Shown here piece by piece: positions 48,300-58,534 of a stretch of DNA of 64,000 nt (positions are counted from its first letter, which is position 1; every line of letters starts with the position of its first letter). A program made the translations under genes and the position numbers. The DNA comes from Ailurus styani (lineage: Eukaryota; Chordata; Mammalia; Carnivora; Ailuridae): NCBI GenBank assembly GCA_002007465.1, contig LNAC01000018.1:5332464-5396463 (forward strand), in the 5' to 3' direction. Under the pieces are notes generated by a model. It was not told where the DNA came from, made no database searches, and saw only the letters and a list, made by a program, of their open reading frames with translations.

Positions 48300-49050
48300 C
48301 CCATTACAAGCAAAGGGTAATGGGAAGAGAGAACAGAGGCTTTGGAAACAGACCTGGGTTTATAATCCCAGCTCTTTCACTTTCTGGCTATGCGACTGTA
48401 CTTGTTTCTTAGTGCTATTGCTCTAACAAATTACCACAACTTTAATGGCTTAAAACAACACAAATTTATTATCTTGAGTTCTGGAGTTCTGACATGTCTC
48501 ACTGGGCCTAAAATCAAGATCTGTGTTCCTTCTATAGACTCTAAAGGGGCAGGAACAATATTTCTCCTGATTTTTTTCCTAAGTTTTATGGACATATAAT
48601 TCACATACCATACAATTTACCCATTTAAAGCAAACAATTCAGTTGTTTTTGGTATAGTCACAGACCTATACAATCATCATATTTTCATCTCTCACCATTT
48701 TTATATATGAGGAGACAAAGGCTTGAGACATTAAGGAAACTTGCTTAGAGAAACCTCTAACTGGCAGGGCCGGGGCACTGCAGAGGCTGTAAGGAGCTGA
48801 GATTCCAGTCCACGGCTGGATTCCCTTCATGAAGTTAGACTAGTCCCCTGGGAGCAGGGTGGTGCAGTAAACAGCAGATGCTCACACCAGGTTAGACTTC
48901 GGTTCAAGGCTTTGTTTGGCTATCTGCAAGCTATGTGACTTTTGGAAAAATCTGTTGGAGCCTTGGTTTCCCCATTTGAAAAATAAGGGCAATAAATCTG
49001 GAGGCTGACTCACCTGTAAGATCCCTTCCAGCTAATAAATTCCAAGCTTC
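48300..49050. repeat. MIR pieces and an old repeat around 48.3-49.0 kb
   Basis: Sense MIR text at 48330-48410 and 48890-49030 (tggtttccccatttgaaaaataagggc), antisense MIR text at 48700-48800, and between them an old repeat (gtgctattgctctaacaaattaccac, atggcttaaaacaacac) that I cannot name. Confidence 0.5.
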
Positions 49051-49439
49051 AATAAGGGGGAAGAAAAGATAATTAAAAATAAATTATCCAAGCCTCCAGT
49101 GCAACAAAAGGGATATGAATTCCCTGAAGGCAGAGGCTCACATACTTCCTTTGTACTCCCTGGGCACCTGGCATAGGTCTTGGAATTCCTCACCAAAGGG
49201 CCTCAGCCCGGTGGGAGACAAATACGTAAAATGACCCTTACAGAGGCAGAGAAGGGTGGAAAGAGTAGTGGGGGTGGAGGGTTAGGGGGGTGGTTACCTT
49301 GGGGTAGTCGGCGCAGGAGTGGGCAACCGCCAAATGAAGGTAAACACGGGTGGGAGGGATCAGAGCCCTTTTTCCAAAGCCCAAGTTCAGCCGCAGTGTG
49401 AGGGCTGGAGCCGAGAAAAAGTGTGTTGGAGGCAGCGTT

Positions 49440-49720
49440 CTAAAAACCAATCTTCAAGCGGCATTGGGTGACACAGCACCACGCGTGGCTGAGCTCCGCC
49501 CCTTCCTACCTCTCCCGCTGGCGCACGAGATTTGGTATGCTCGCCCACCACCATTAGCCTCCTTTCACCGCCGTGCGATTGGTACAGCCCAAGCTCTGGG
49601 AGTTTGAACCCAACGAAAGACACGCCCGTTGCCACGCCCCTGTCTCCGATTGGCTGGAGAATTTAAAGATCCGGCCGGTAATAGGGTGATTTTCTACTTC
49701 TAGTATTTGAAAGTTCCTAC
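49440..49720 (+). promoter_or_regulatory. PIF1: PIF1 promoter: CCAAT boxes plus CHR-like elements
   Basis: Seen: CCAAT at 49447-49451, inverted CCAAT boxes GATTGG at 49577-49582 and 49648-49653, then TTTAAA at 49662-49667 and TTTGAA at 49706-49711, just before the predicted first exon. No convincing TATA box was found. Known: NF-Y-bound CCAAT boxes upstream of a CHR (TTTGAA/TTTAAA) are the hallmark of DREAM/MMB-regulated genes that peak in S-G2/M, and PIF1 is reported to be cell-cycle regulated. Inference: this gene is under that control. Confidence 0.6.
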
Positions 49721-49780
49721 TGCGGGAGGTTCACTAGCTGGCTGGCTCTGTTCAGCGTGTTCGTCCGAGTGCCGGTGCAA
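49700..49780 (+). other. PIF1: PIF1 untranslated exon 1 (predicted)
   Basis: CpG-rich sequence just below the CCAAT boxes ends in CCGGTGCAA|GTGAGTGT, a strong donor at 49781. The next acceptor that makes sense is ttttttgcag ending at 50472, 19 bases before the PIF1 ATG. The stretch contains no ATG, fitting a 5'UTR exon. The start of transcription is an estimate. Confidence 0.6.
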
Positions 49781-50491
49781 GTGAGTGTCCACGCGACCCC
49801 AGAGGTGGGAGACAGAGTCTGCTTTTTTCAAAGGGTCTCTGCCGGGAGGGTGCAGACGAGTGGATCAGACGGAGGAAACATGGATTCCCGAGCTCCAGGG
49901 TCGATTTCTCTAGCCAAATATTCTCCACCCGGTGCCCACCTTGAGACGGGAAGAGTCAGGGCTTGGGAATCACACTAACCCTGACTCCTACCAGTCGTCG
50001 TAACCTCTCCCATCCTGTTTCCACTTCTGTACGCAGGGAATCTCACGTAGTGAGATTGACCTGGCTGCATATAAACCACTGAAACTACCTGGAAGACAAA
50101 AGGTCCCCTGGCTCATCTCTCCACTTGAGCTTCCCTTGCTTCCTTGGGAGAGGACTCGGGATTCCCTTGCCCGCCCTGGGCTTCTTGGAATCAGGCTTCT
50201 TTTTTGTTAAGGAGTCTGCTTCCGCGGCTCTTGTCGGACAGCTGAGGGTCCCCATTCCTGGGTGCATTTGACGCTGCCCATCCACTTCTCTGGAAAATAC
50301 TATGTACGAGAGTAATGTCTACGTGAATTTCGGTTGGCCCCAGGTCCGTTTTGCCGTCTCCGTGACCTTTTGTGTTACCAGTGACAGCTTCCGTGACCCT
50401 ACGTGGCCTTGACCGGGCTCCCTATTAGGTCCTCTGAGTCCTTATGACCCCAGCTCTCCGGACTTTTTGCAGGTCTGCGGAGGCGGTGGCG

Positions 50492-53400
50492 ATGCCGTCG
50501 GGCACCCAGGCAGCGCCAGCCGAATTCGAGGACGCGGAGCTGCGGTGCCGCGTGGCTGTAGAGGAGCTGAGCCCGGGCGGGCAGCCGCGAAAGCGCCAGG
50601 CCTTGCGCGCTGCGGAGCTGAGCCTGGGGCGGAATGAGCGCCGCGAGCTGCTGCTGCGGTTGCAGGCGCCTGGGCCCGCCGGGCGGCCGCGCTGCTTCCC
50701 TCTGCGGGCCGCGCGCCTCTTCACGCGCTTCGCGGCGGCCGGACGCAGCACGCTGCGGCTTCCCACCGACGGCGTCCCCGGGGCGGGCGCTGTGCAGCTG
50801 CTGCTCTCCGACTGCCCCCCGGACCGCCTGCGACGCTTCCTGCGCACGCTGCGCCTCAAGCTGGCAGCCGCCCCGGGGCCAGGGCCGGCCTCCGCCCGTG
50901 AGCAGCTGCTTGGACCGCGGCCCCGCGACTTCATCACCATCAGCCCGGTGCAGCCCGAGGAGCTGCGGCGCGCGGCGGCCACCCGGGTCCCGCACGCCAC
51001 GCCCGTGAAGCGGCCCGTGGAACCGCGGGCGGGAGCCGAGCCCAGCACTGTGAGCCCAAGAAAGGGGGGACGCCTCAGGAGTGGGTGTGCCCCTGAAATG
51101 GAAGAGACCCAGGAGGCCCAAGTCTGGGCGGAAATATGGTGGCAGTACACGGGAGGGGTTGCTGGTTGTCTCAGAGGAGATGCCCATCCAACATCTGAGT
51201 ATGACAGAGGCGTGGGAATTGTGCCTGTGTTTCTGAGTGCAATCCCTGAGTAAGCTAGAATAGGAAAAGAGGGCCCACCTCAAGGTAAAAGAGAAAGCAG
51301 AGAAGGAGGCCTAGAAAGCTGACTTCAGAAGAAAAAGTAGGAGGCGGTTGGGCCTAGAGAAGGAGAGGAGACTTTGGAGAGAAGAAATGGCCAGCAGTGT
51401 CAGGGGCAGCCAACAGGTCCGATCAGTTGCAAGGGACAATGTCTGGAAGGTCTGACAGTGTTTGTGAACTGGGGCAGGTGGGTCACAGACCACAGGGGTT
51501 CGAGACTAAGCTGGGGAGAAGATGGAGATGGAGCCAGGCAGGGTTTTGCTGTGAGACAGGCAGGTTTGTGACAGGAAGAGAAGTGAGAAGAAGGACCTGT
51601 GAGAGAACCAGGAGATTTAGGGAAACCAGGGGAGGGAGATGAGGGAGGATCCAGACCCACAGAGTGCAGTCACCAGGGCACCAGGGATCAGTGGAGTCCC
51701 AACCTTGAGCCCTTCCTCAAAGAGACACCTGGCCCAGAGCAGTTATTGGTAAGATCTACACAGGAACCAAAGCTGCCCATGGGCTTCAAGGAGGGAAACC
51801 AGCAGAGACACAAAGGGCTACCAGGCCTAGCATGGCACCCAGGCTAAGAAGGGAGGGGCAATGCCTAAGGGCTGGTAGGAAGCCCTGAGACAGTCCTGTC
51901 CCCCGACAGGAAGCCCCAAGGTGGCCCTTGCCTGTAAAGAGGCTGAGCTTGCCCCCCAGCAAACCACAGCTTTCTGAGGAACAGGCTGCTGTGCTGAGGG
52001 TGGTCCTGAAAGGCCAGAGCATCTTCTTCACTGGGAGTGCAGGTAGTGGGGGGGCCACATGGGGAATGGGGGATGGAACGGTGATGGCGTGGGATGGAGG
52101 AGCAGGGGACCCTGACTTTACCCTCTGCCCAGGGACAGGGAAGTCTTATCTGCTGAAGCGTATCCTGGGCTCACTGCCTCCCACAGGTACTGTGGCTACA
52201 GCCAGCACTGGGGTGGCAGCCTGCCACATCGGGGGTACCACCCTCCATGCCTTTGCAGGTAAGTGGGGAACTCTGGGGCTTGAGCTGGAAGCCAGCCAGG
52301 CCTCTGAGACGGGAGAGAGGGGTCTGGGCTGAGACAGGACTAGGGTCTTAGGCTGCATATTGTCACTCACAGGCATCGGCTCAGGCCAGGCTCCCCTGGC
52401 CCAGTGTGTGGCCCTGGCCCAGCGGCCAGCTGTGCGGCAGGGCTGGCTGAACTGCCAGCGGCTAGTCATCGATGAGATCTCCATGGTGGAGGCTGACCTG
52501 TTTGACAAGCTGGAAGCGGTGGCCAGGTCAGTATATGCAGCAAGGGCTGGGTTCTGGTGGTGGAACCTGGCCACCCCAGCTTCTCAAGTACCCTGTGCTC
52601 CTCTGCAGAACTGTCCGGCAGCAGGACAAGCCTTTTGGAGGGATCCAGCTCATTATCTGTGGGGACTTCCTGCAGCTGCCACCTATAACCAAGGGCTCCC
52701 AGCCCCCGAAGTTCTGCTTTCAGGTATCATTCACCCTCTGGCCCTGCCCCCCATAGGTGTCTGCTCTTCTCCCTGAAACCCCTACCCTGCCCCCACCAGG
52801 CCAAGAGCTGGAGAAGGTGTGTCCCGGTGACCCTGGAACTGACCGAGGTGTGGAGGCAGGCAGACCAGACCTTCATCTCTCTGCTACAGGCTGTCAGGCT
52901 GGGAAGGTGGGCCCTGCTGAACAGAGAAGGGGGAGAAGTGCTTCATGGCCCCATAGAAGATAGTCACTCTCTGAGCACTGGGACCCTGCCTCCTCCAAGG
53001 TTGGATCCCCATCACCCAGCACAGACCCTGGCACACAGTAGGTGTCAGGGAAATATGGGCACATGGATAGACAAGAAGAAATCAGAGATGTTAATGCTCC
53101 TACTTCACAGATGCAGAAACGGAGGGTTCAAAGAGGTGAAGTGACTTGCCCCAAGTCTAGCCAGTAAGTGACTGGGTTGGGATTTGAACCTGGCCTGACT
53201 CTAAAACCCAAGTTCCTTCCACTCTTCAAGGCTGTGGGGTCACTTAGTGAGGGAGAGAGTTTGCAGGCATGATCCCACCCCAGCTAGGACAAAAGGTTGA
53301 AATGCCACGGCTATTCTAATGTGCAAGCAGGCAGGAGGCCAGGAAGGCGGAAGACATAGGCCAGAGCTGGGCCTTGAAAACCAGATTGGGACAGGATGGG

Positions 53401-56400
53401 GGGAGGAGGTGGTGGTAGTAAGGGCTTTCTATACTGTGGGACCCCTGTCACAGACAGAGGCAGGGAGGAAGGCACACAGCACACACCAGCATATGTGGGG
53501 AACAAGAGGAAGATTGAGTGGCAAAGCAGAGAGACAAGTTGTTCTCCCTTCTCCCACGTGATTTGCTGTTGCACCCAGACTTCTCCATGTGGAAAAACGC
53601 TTGAGATAGAAACACAGGCTTGGGGCACCTGGGTGGCTCAGTTGGAGAAGCAAGAGGGTCTTGATCTTAGGGTCGAGAGCTTGAGCCCCACATTGGGTGT
53701 AGAGATTACTTAAATAAATAAATAAATATCATTGAACATTATATCAAAAACTAATGATGTACTATACATTGGCTAATTGAATTTAAATAAAAACAAACAA
53801 AAAAGAAAAGAAACACAGGCTAGATTTTTGGCCCTAAGGCAGCAAGCAAACAAGGCTAGAAGACTGTAGCCTGGAGGCCATTCTGATGATATGCTACCAG
53901 TATGACAGGGTATCAACATAAGTGCCTTGTCCAGGTCCTCTGAACCTCTGGCCTGTGCTCACTCATCATATCCAGCTTCCTCAGGAGCACTGGGGTAGGA
54001 GGGTGGCTAGCTCCTACCTGGGGGCATTCACAGGGAAGTGTCACTCCCCATGATCATTCCCCATGTCTGGGGTCCAAGTGGTGAAAGGCAATTTGGCCAG
54101 CACATTTTGCCCTGGTGCCCCTTTTTAATCCCCAAGTCTGACCCATGGCCTATAGCTTGGGCCATATCAGCCAGGTACCCCACCTTCCCTGGTGCTCAGG
54201 TGGGCTCTGCCCTGACAGCCTAGCCCCTACAGGTGCTCAGATGAAGTGACCTGCCAGCTCCAGGCCACAGCCTCCCACAAGGTGGGGCGAGATGGGATTG
54301 TCGCCACAAGGCTCTGCACTCACCAGGATGATGTGGCCCTCACCAACGAGAGGCGACTGCAGGAACTGCCAGGTGAGCAGGGAGCCAGGGCTGGTCAAAA
54401 CCAGCTGGGAGGGCCGCCAGGCAGGTGTGGGTCCCCCACCCCCACCAACAGCCTGGGCCCTTGGGGCCATTTGGATATTTAGACCCCCAACCTCTCTGTC
54501 CATAAAGGCCCTTATATTTGCAGATGTAACTGACTTTGAGAGGCATGACCTTGAATAGGTCAAGGTCACCAAGCCAGTAAATGCTGGAAGTTAGATTTGT
54601 ACCTAGGCCCCTGATTCCAAAGCTCCAGCTTGCCTGAGCTGTCCCCACTACCTCCTTCTATACCCTGGTCTAATACATGGTTTTGGAAACTGAGCCACAA
54701 GTCAGTGACTTTGTAATCTGTTTGCCCACTGTTTTTTCCTAGGTGAGGTACACAGCTTTAAGGCCATGGACAGTGACCCTGAGCAAGCCCGGACCCTGGA
54801 TGCCCAGTGTCCCGTTAGCCAGATCCTTCAACTAAAACTGGGCGCCCAGGTGAGTGGGAAGCAGAGCCAAGACCTGGGGGGCCTGGGCTTCCCCAGTCCT
54901 TGTCCCTCAGCCTAGCTGTCTCCATAGCCAGAGGGCCCAGTTGTGACCCCAGTGAACTCCCTCCCTCCTGCTCCCACCCACCTTCCTGTCTTCAGCCTCC
55001 ACTGCCCTCTTCTTGCGAGGCCTGGGGCACCAGCAACAATGCTTTGGACAAGCCCCTTTCCTTTGCTGAAGTTCAGTTTCTGCGTCTGTGTAGTGTGAGA
55101 GAGCCCTGCTTCTTCCCATGATGTTGGGGTGGGCCAAATGGGAGACTTTCCTCAGGTTCTGAAGGGCACTTAAGGGCTGGAAGAGGGGTAGCAGGACCTG
55201 GGGCTATCCCTCATGATTTCGGCCCATGCACATACCCCAAACAGACAAGATCATTTTCAGAGCCCTGTGATGTCCGTTACCTTTATTGCTCCTTACCCCC
55301 TCCTGAGGCAAATAGCAAATGTCATTCCTCTTTGACACTAGGGGCAACTGAGACAGGTAAATAAAGCAGCTTGCCACAGGGGTCACAGTCAGGTGGTGAC
55401 AGAGTTAAGGATTAGGACTCAGTGCCTCTCCAGGTGTTCCCCCTGCCTCCTGGAACTGCCCCAGCCACTGCTGGAGCTGAGGCCAGGTGTGGTCATGGGC
55501 TGTTCTCCGTGCCTCTAGTTCGCTTTCCCTTGCAGGTGATGTTGGTGAAGAACTTAGCAGTATCCCGGGGCCTTGTGAATGGCGCCCGGGGTGTGGTCGT
55601 CGGGTTTGAGACCGAGGGGAGAGGTAAGCGGTGGGCCTACTGCTTGGGTTTGCGGCAGGCCCTGGGGTATGTGTGAGGAGAAGGCCAGGATGGGGAGGGG
55701 TAAGGCCTACTCCTCACCTCTGAGCCCTGAAGCAAGGCCAAAATGTGGGACTTCTCCTTGCCTCCCTCAGGGCTGCCCCAGGTACGGTTCCTATGCGGAG
55801 TCACCGAGGTCATCCGTGCTGACCGCTGGACGGTGCAGGCCACTGGGGGCCAGCTCCTCAGCCGGCAGCAGCTGCCCCTCCAGCTGGCCTGGGCAATATC
55901 CATCCACAAGAGCCAGGTGAGCAGCCAGTGTGGGGGAGGGGGACGGGACAGGGGGGAAGGGGGACAGGATAGGCCTGGGGCATGTTGACGGGGGTTCTTA
56001 AAGGTTTTATGGAGGTTGAGCTTGCCCTGGATGGAAAGCTCCAGACCAGTGGTAGAATTAGCCTTTCTTTTCTGCATTTCCCATCCTCCTTCCTCTCCCT
56101 TTCCCAGATACATCCTCTTCCCTCTGTCATCTCCTTTCCTGCCATTTACTGAGCCACTACCAGATGTTAAATTCAATCCTGACCACTGTATGAGGTATAG
56201 ATGTGATAATCAGTTCTTTTTTACAGAAGGGAAAACCAAAGCTCCGAGTGGTTGAGTAAGTTGTCCAAGGTCACACAGAGAGTGAGATACAGAGCCAGGA
56301 TTCATTTCCATGCTTGTCTCACCCAGGCCTGAGCTCTTTCCTTTCACCCCCATCCCTCTACTCTAATCTTCAGTCTGTGTCTCCTGGATGGCGTACTCAG

Positions 56401-57020
56401 ACACACAGGTGTCATCAATCTGTCTCTCTGCCTTGAGACTCTCCGGACTGTCTGAAGAGATCCAGGGCAGTAGCTGGGCCGGTATAACTGGGGTCAGGTT
56501 CTTGTGCACAAGAGACTTCAGGCTGAGCGGCTCTAGCTCTGTCCTTCCTTTCCCCCAGGGCATGTCCCTGGACTGTGTGGAGATCTCTCTGGGCCGTGTG
56601 TTTGCCAGTGGCCAGGCCTATGTGGCCCTTTCCCGGGCCCGAAGCCTGCAGGGCCTGCGTGTGCTGGACTTTGATCCCATGGTGGTTCGATGTGACCGCC
56701 GTGTGCTGAGCTTCTATGCTGCCCTGCGGAGGGGCAGGGGCCTCAGTCTGGTAAGAAGGAGTCCCCTGGTGGTGGGTCATATGGTGTGGGAAGCCGGGAG
56801 CTAGGGCAGGGGGAAGGCCAAGGGGCCGTGGCATAGGAGTGGCAGAGCCTCCTCTGGCTCTGTTGGGAGCAGGGGCAAGAGGAAGGAGATGTTGGCCCCT
56901 AGGCTGTGGCCCTGGGGGACAGCATGAGTCTGTGACTGGGTTTCTCTGTCTCTGATCCAGAAGTCTCCAAATGATGATGAGACAGCCTCAGACCAAGAGA
57001 ATGAGGACCCAAACCTTTGA
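50492..57020 (+). CDS. PIF1: PIF1 5'-to-3' DNA helicase, 641 aa
   Basis: Seen: twelve coding exons with GT-AG borders and consistent phase: 50492-51049, 51910-52042, 52133-52258, 52373-52526, 52609-52723, 52800-52906, 54233-54372, 54743-54849, 55536-55623, 55771-55916, 56559-56750, 56961-57020. They splice to 641 aa, the length I recall for human PIF1-alpha. Helicase motifs: Walker A GSAGTGKS (228-235, split across an intron), Walker B DEIS (306-309), motif III GDFLQLPP (342-349), NGARGVVVG (495-503), motif V AISIHKSQG (551-559) and motif VI YVALSRAR (579-586, arginine finger R584). The C-tail is DQENEDPNL. The start at MPSGTQ is in the exon after the acceptor at 50471-50472; the in-frame ATG at 50444 lies in the intron. 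Known: unwinds G-quadruplexes and DNA-RNA hybrids, restrains telomerase, and acts in nucleus and mitochondria. Exon 2 is extremely GC-rich. Confidence 0.98.
53080..53220 (-). repeat. MIR in PIF1 intron 7
   Basis: cacagatgcagaaacggagggttcaaagagg, gacttgccccaagtctagcc and gggatttgaacctggcc are antisense MIR. Confidence 0.75.
53621..53808 (+). mobile_element. composite retroposon: short Can-SINE plus L1-like 3' tail
   Basis: Head ggggcacctgggtggctcagt and body to gattacttaaataaataaat are followed directly by attatatcaaaaactaatgatgtac ... ttgaatttaaataaaa. The 13-bp duplication agaaacacaggct at 53608 and 53809 encloses both parts, so they inserted together. Located in PIF1 intron 7. Confidence 0.8.
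56150..56320 (-). repeat. MIR in PIF1 intron 11
   Basis: cttttttacagaagggaaaacc, ttgtccaaggtcacacagagag and agagccaggattcatttcc are antisense MIR. Confidence 0.75.
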
Positions 57021-57672
57021 GCCTCAAAGAGAAGACAAATGGTGGTTTCCCCTTCTTCCTCCTCCCTAGTGGGCCAGGACCCCTGGAGATAACTGGGGGA
57101 GGGTAACCAGTGTCTCTCTGCCTTCTACAGGGCTCTCAGCCTCCTGGCAGGGTACAAGGGAGAGCACTTCCCACCCATTTGGCAACTGTGCCTCAGTGTC
57201 TCCCCTTGCCCTGGGTGAGCTGCTTCCAGGAACAGGAGTAGTAACCCTTTCCGGGTCAGTTGGGAAAAGGCCTACAGTGGCACCTGGTGTTCTAGAACAA
57301 AGCTGTCTGTGAGGACTGGCCAGGGTCACACGGTTGTGAATGCAGCTCTCTCTGGGCTGCAGAGGGGAGAGGCGGTGAAGACAGGTACTCCAGCAGCAGG
57401 AATAGGCGATAGGAGCCCTGGACTGGGAGACTCCGGCCAAGTACAGGCCCCAAACAGAGAAGGGAAGCTGGGGTTATTGTCACAGCTAGGCCCAGGCTAG
57501 CACAGGCCGGGACAAACCCCTTCCTGAGCCTAACCTGAGAACACTCAATGCAAACCATGTGCCTGTATCTTAAGCTCCTCTTTTGGAGAAGAAATGGTAT
57601 TTAAGGGTGCTGAGGTGGATGTTCTCAGATTACATTTATTTAGGCCAAATAAACTTGTGAGCTGTGTAAGGA
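57021..57672 (+). other. PIF1: PIF1 3' untranslated region
   Basis: Unique sequence of about 650 bases between the TGA at 57018-57020 and the poly(A) signal. Open frames on both strands over it are short and unlike known proteins. Confidence 0.75.
57648..57653 (+). terminator. PIF1: PIF1 polyadenylation signal AATAAA
   Basis: AATAAA in ggccaaataaacttgtgag, followed within 30 bases by GT-rich sequence (gtgagctgtgtaagg). It is the first AATAAA after the PIF1 stop codon. Confidence 0.8.
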
Positions 57673-58060
57673 CTGTGAGTTGAGTCTTCTGCTCTCTTTA
57701 AGAAGGCATCCCCGCCTGGACACGGGCTACACCTGTGGCCAGGGTCCTCTCCCCATGGGTGCACACAGGTGTTTGCTTATATCATGACACCCGTATGTGA
57801 GCTTTTGTTAGGATCACTGGTTATTTGGAAAGCTGAGTTACCCAAGATTGGTGACTCATAGTGAAATGACAAGGTGAATCACTGTTGCCCAGAAGTCAGA
57901 CAAGGACACAGGAGAGAATTCATGTGGCAGGAGATAGGCCTGTCACAACATCTGAATGCTGGGGTCTCAGTTGCAGTTTTCTCACTTTGTGCCTTGCTGG
58001 GTGGGGCTCCAGCTTGAATGTTGTGACAGAGAAGGGATCATCAACAAACTAGCTTCAGAT

Positions 58061-58211
58061 GGGGCGCCTGGGTGGCTCATTTGGTTAAGTGACTGCCTTT
58101 GGCTCAGATCATGATCCCAGGTTCCTGGGATTGAGCCCTGCCTTGGGCTCTCTGCTCAACGGGAGTCTGCTTCTTCCTCTCCTGCTCCCCCTGCTTGTGT
58201 GCGTGTGCGCG

Positions 58212-58251
<40 letters not shown>

Positions 58252-58290
58252 CAAATAAATAAAATCTTAAACAAGAGACAAAAAAAAACC
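58061..58290 (+). mobile_element. Can-SINE with expanded (TC)n
   Basis: Head ggggcgcctgggtggctcat. The internal (CT)n run covers about 58213-58249. The duplication ctagcttcag occurs at 58049 and 58291. Confidence 0.95.
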
Positions 58291-58363
58291 CTAGCTTCAG
58301 TTGATCAAAGAGTCTGATGAAAATTGGCTAAAACTAGGTTCCCTGGTTATAAATAAAATGTAT

Positions 58364-58534
58364 CTTTTTTTTTTTTAAGATTTTATTTATTTATTTGAGA
58401 GAGAGAGAACAGCAGAGGGTGAGGGAGAAGTGACTCCCGCTGAGCAGGGAGCCCAATGCGGGGCCCAATCCCAGGACCCTGGTATCATGACCTGAGTCAA
58501 AGGCTTAACCAACTGAGCCACCCAGGCACTCCAG
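58364..58534 (-). mobile_element. Can-SINE
   Basis: Minus-strand SINEC ending gagccacccaggcactcc. The duplication taaaatgtat occurs at 58354 and 58535. Confidence 0.93.

Noticed and set aside
50444..50491. Upstream in-frame ATG for PIF1 adding 16 residues
   Set aside because: It lies before the splice acceptor at 50471-50472, so it is intronic in the expected mRNA. The chosen start gives exactly 641 aa.
50399..51283. Minus-strand open frame of 294 codons over PIF1 exon 2, and another of 241
   Set aside because: They are antisense shadows of a very GC-rich coding exon whose plus frame clearly encodes the PIF1 N-terminus. Their composition is Arg/Pro/Gly-rich and they have no recognisable domain.
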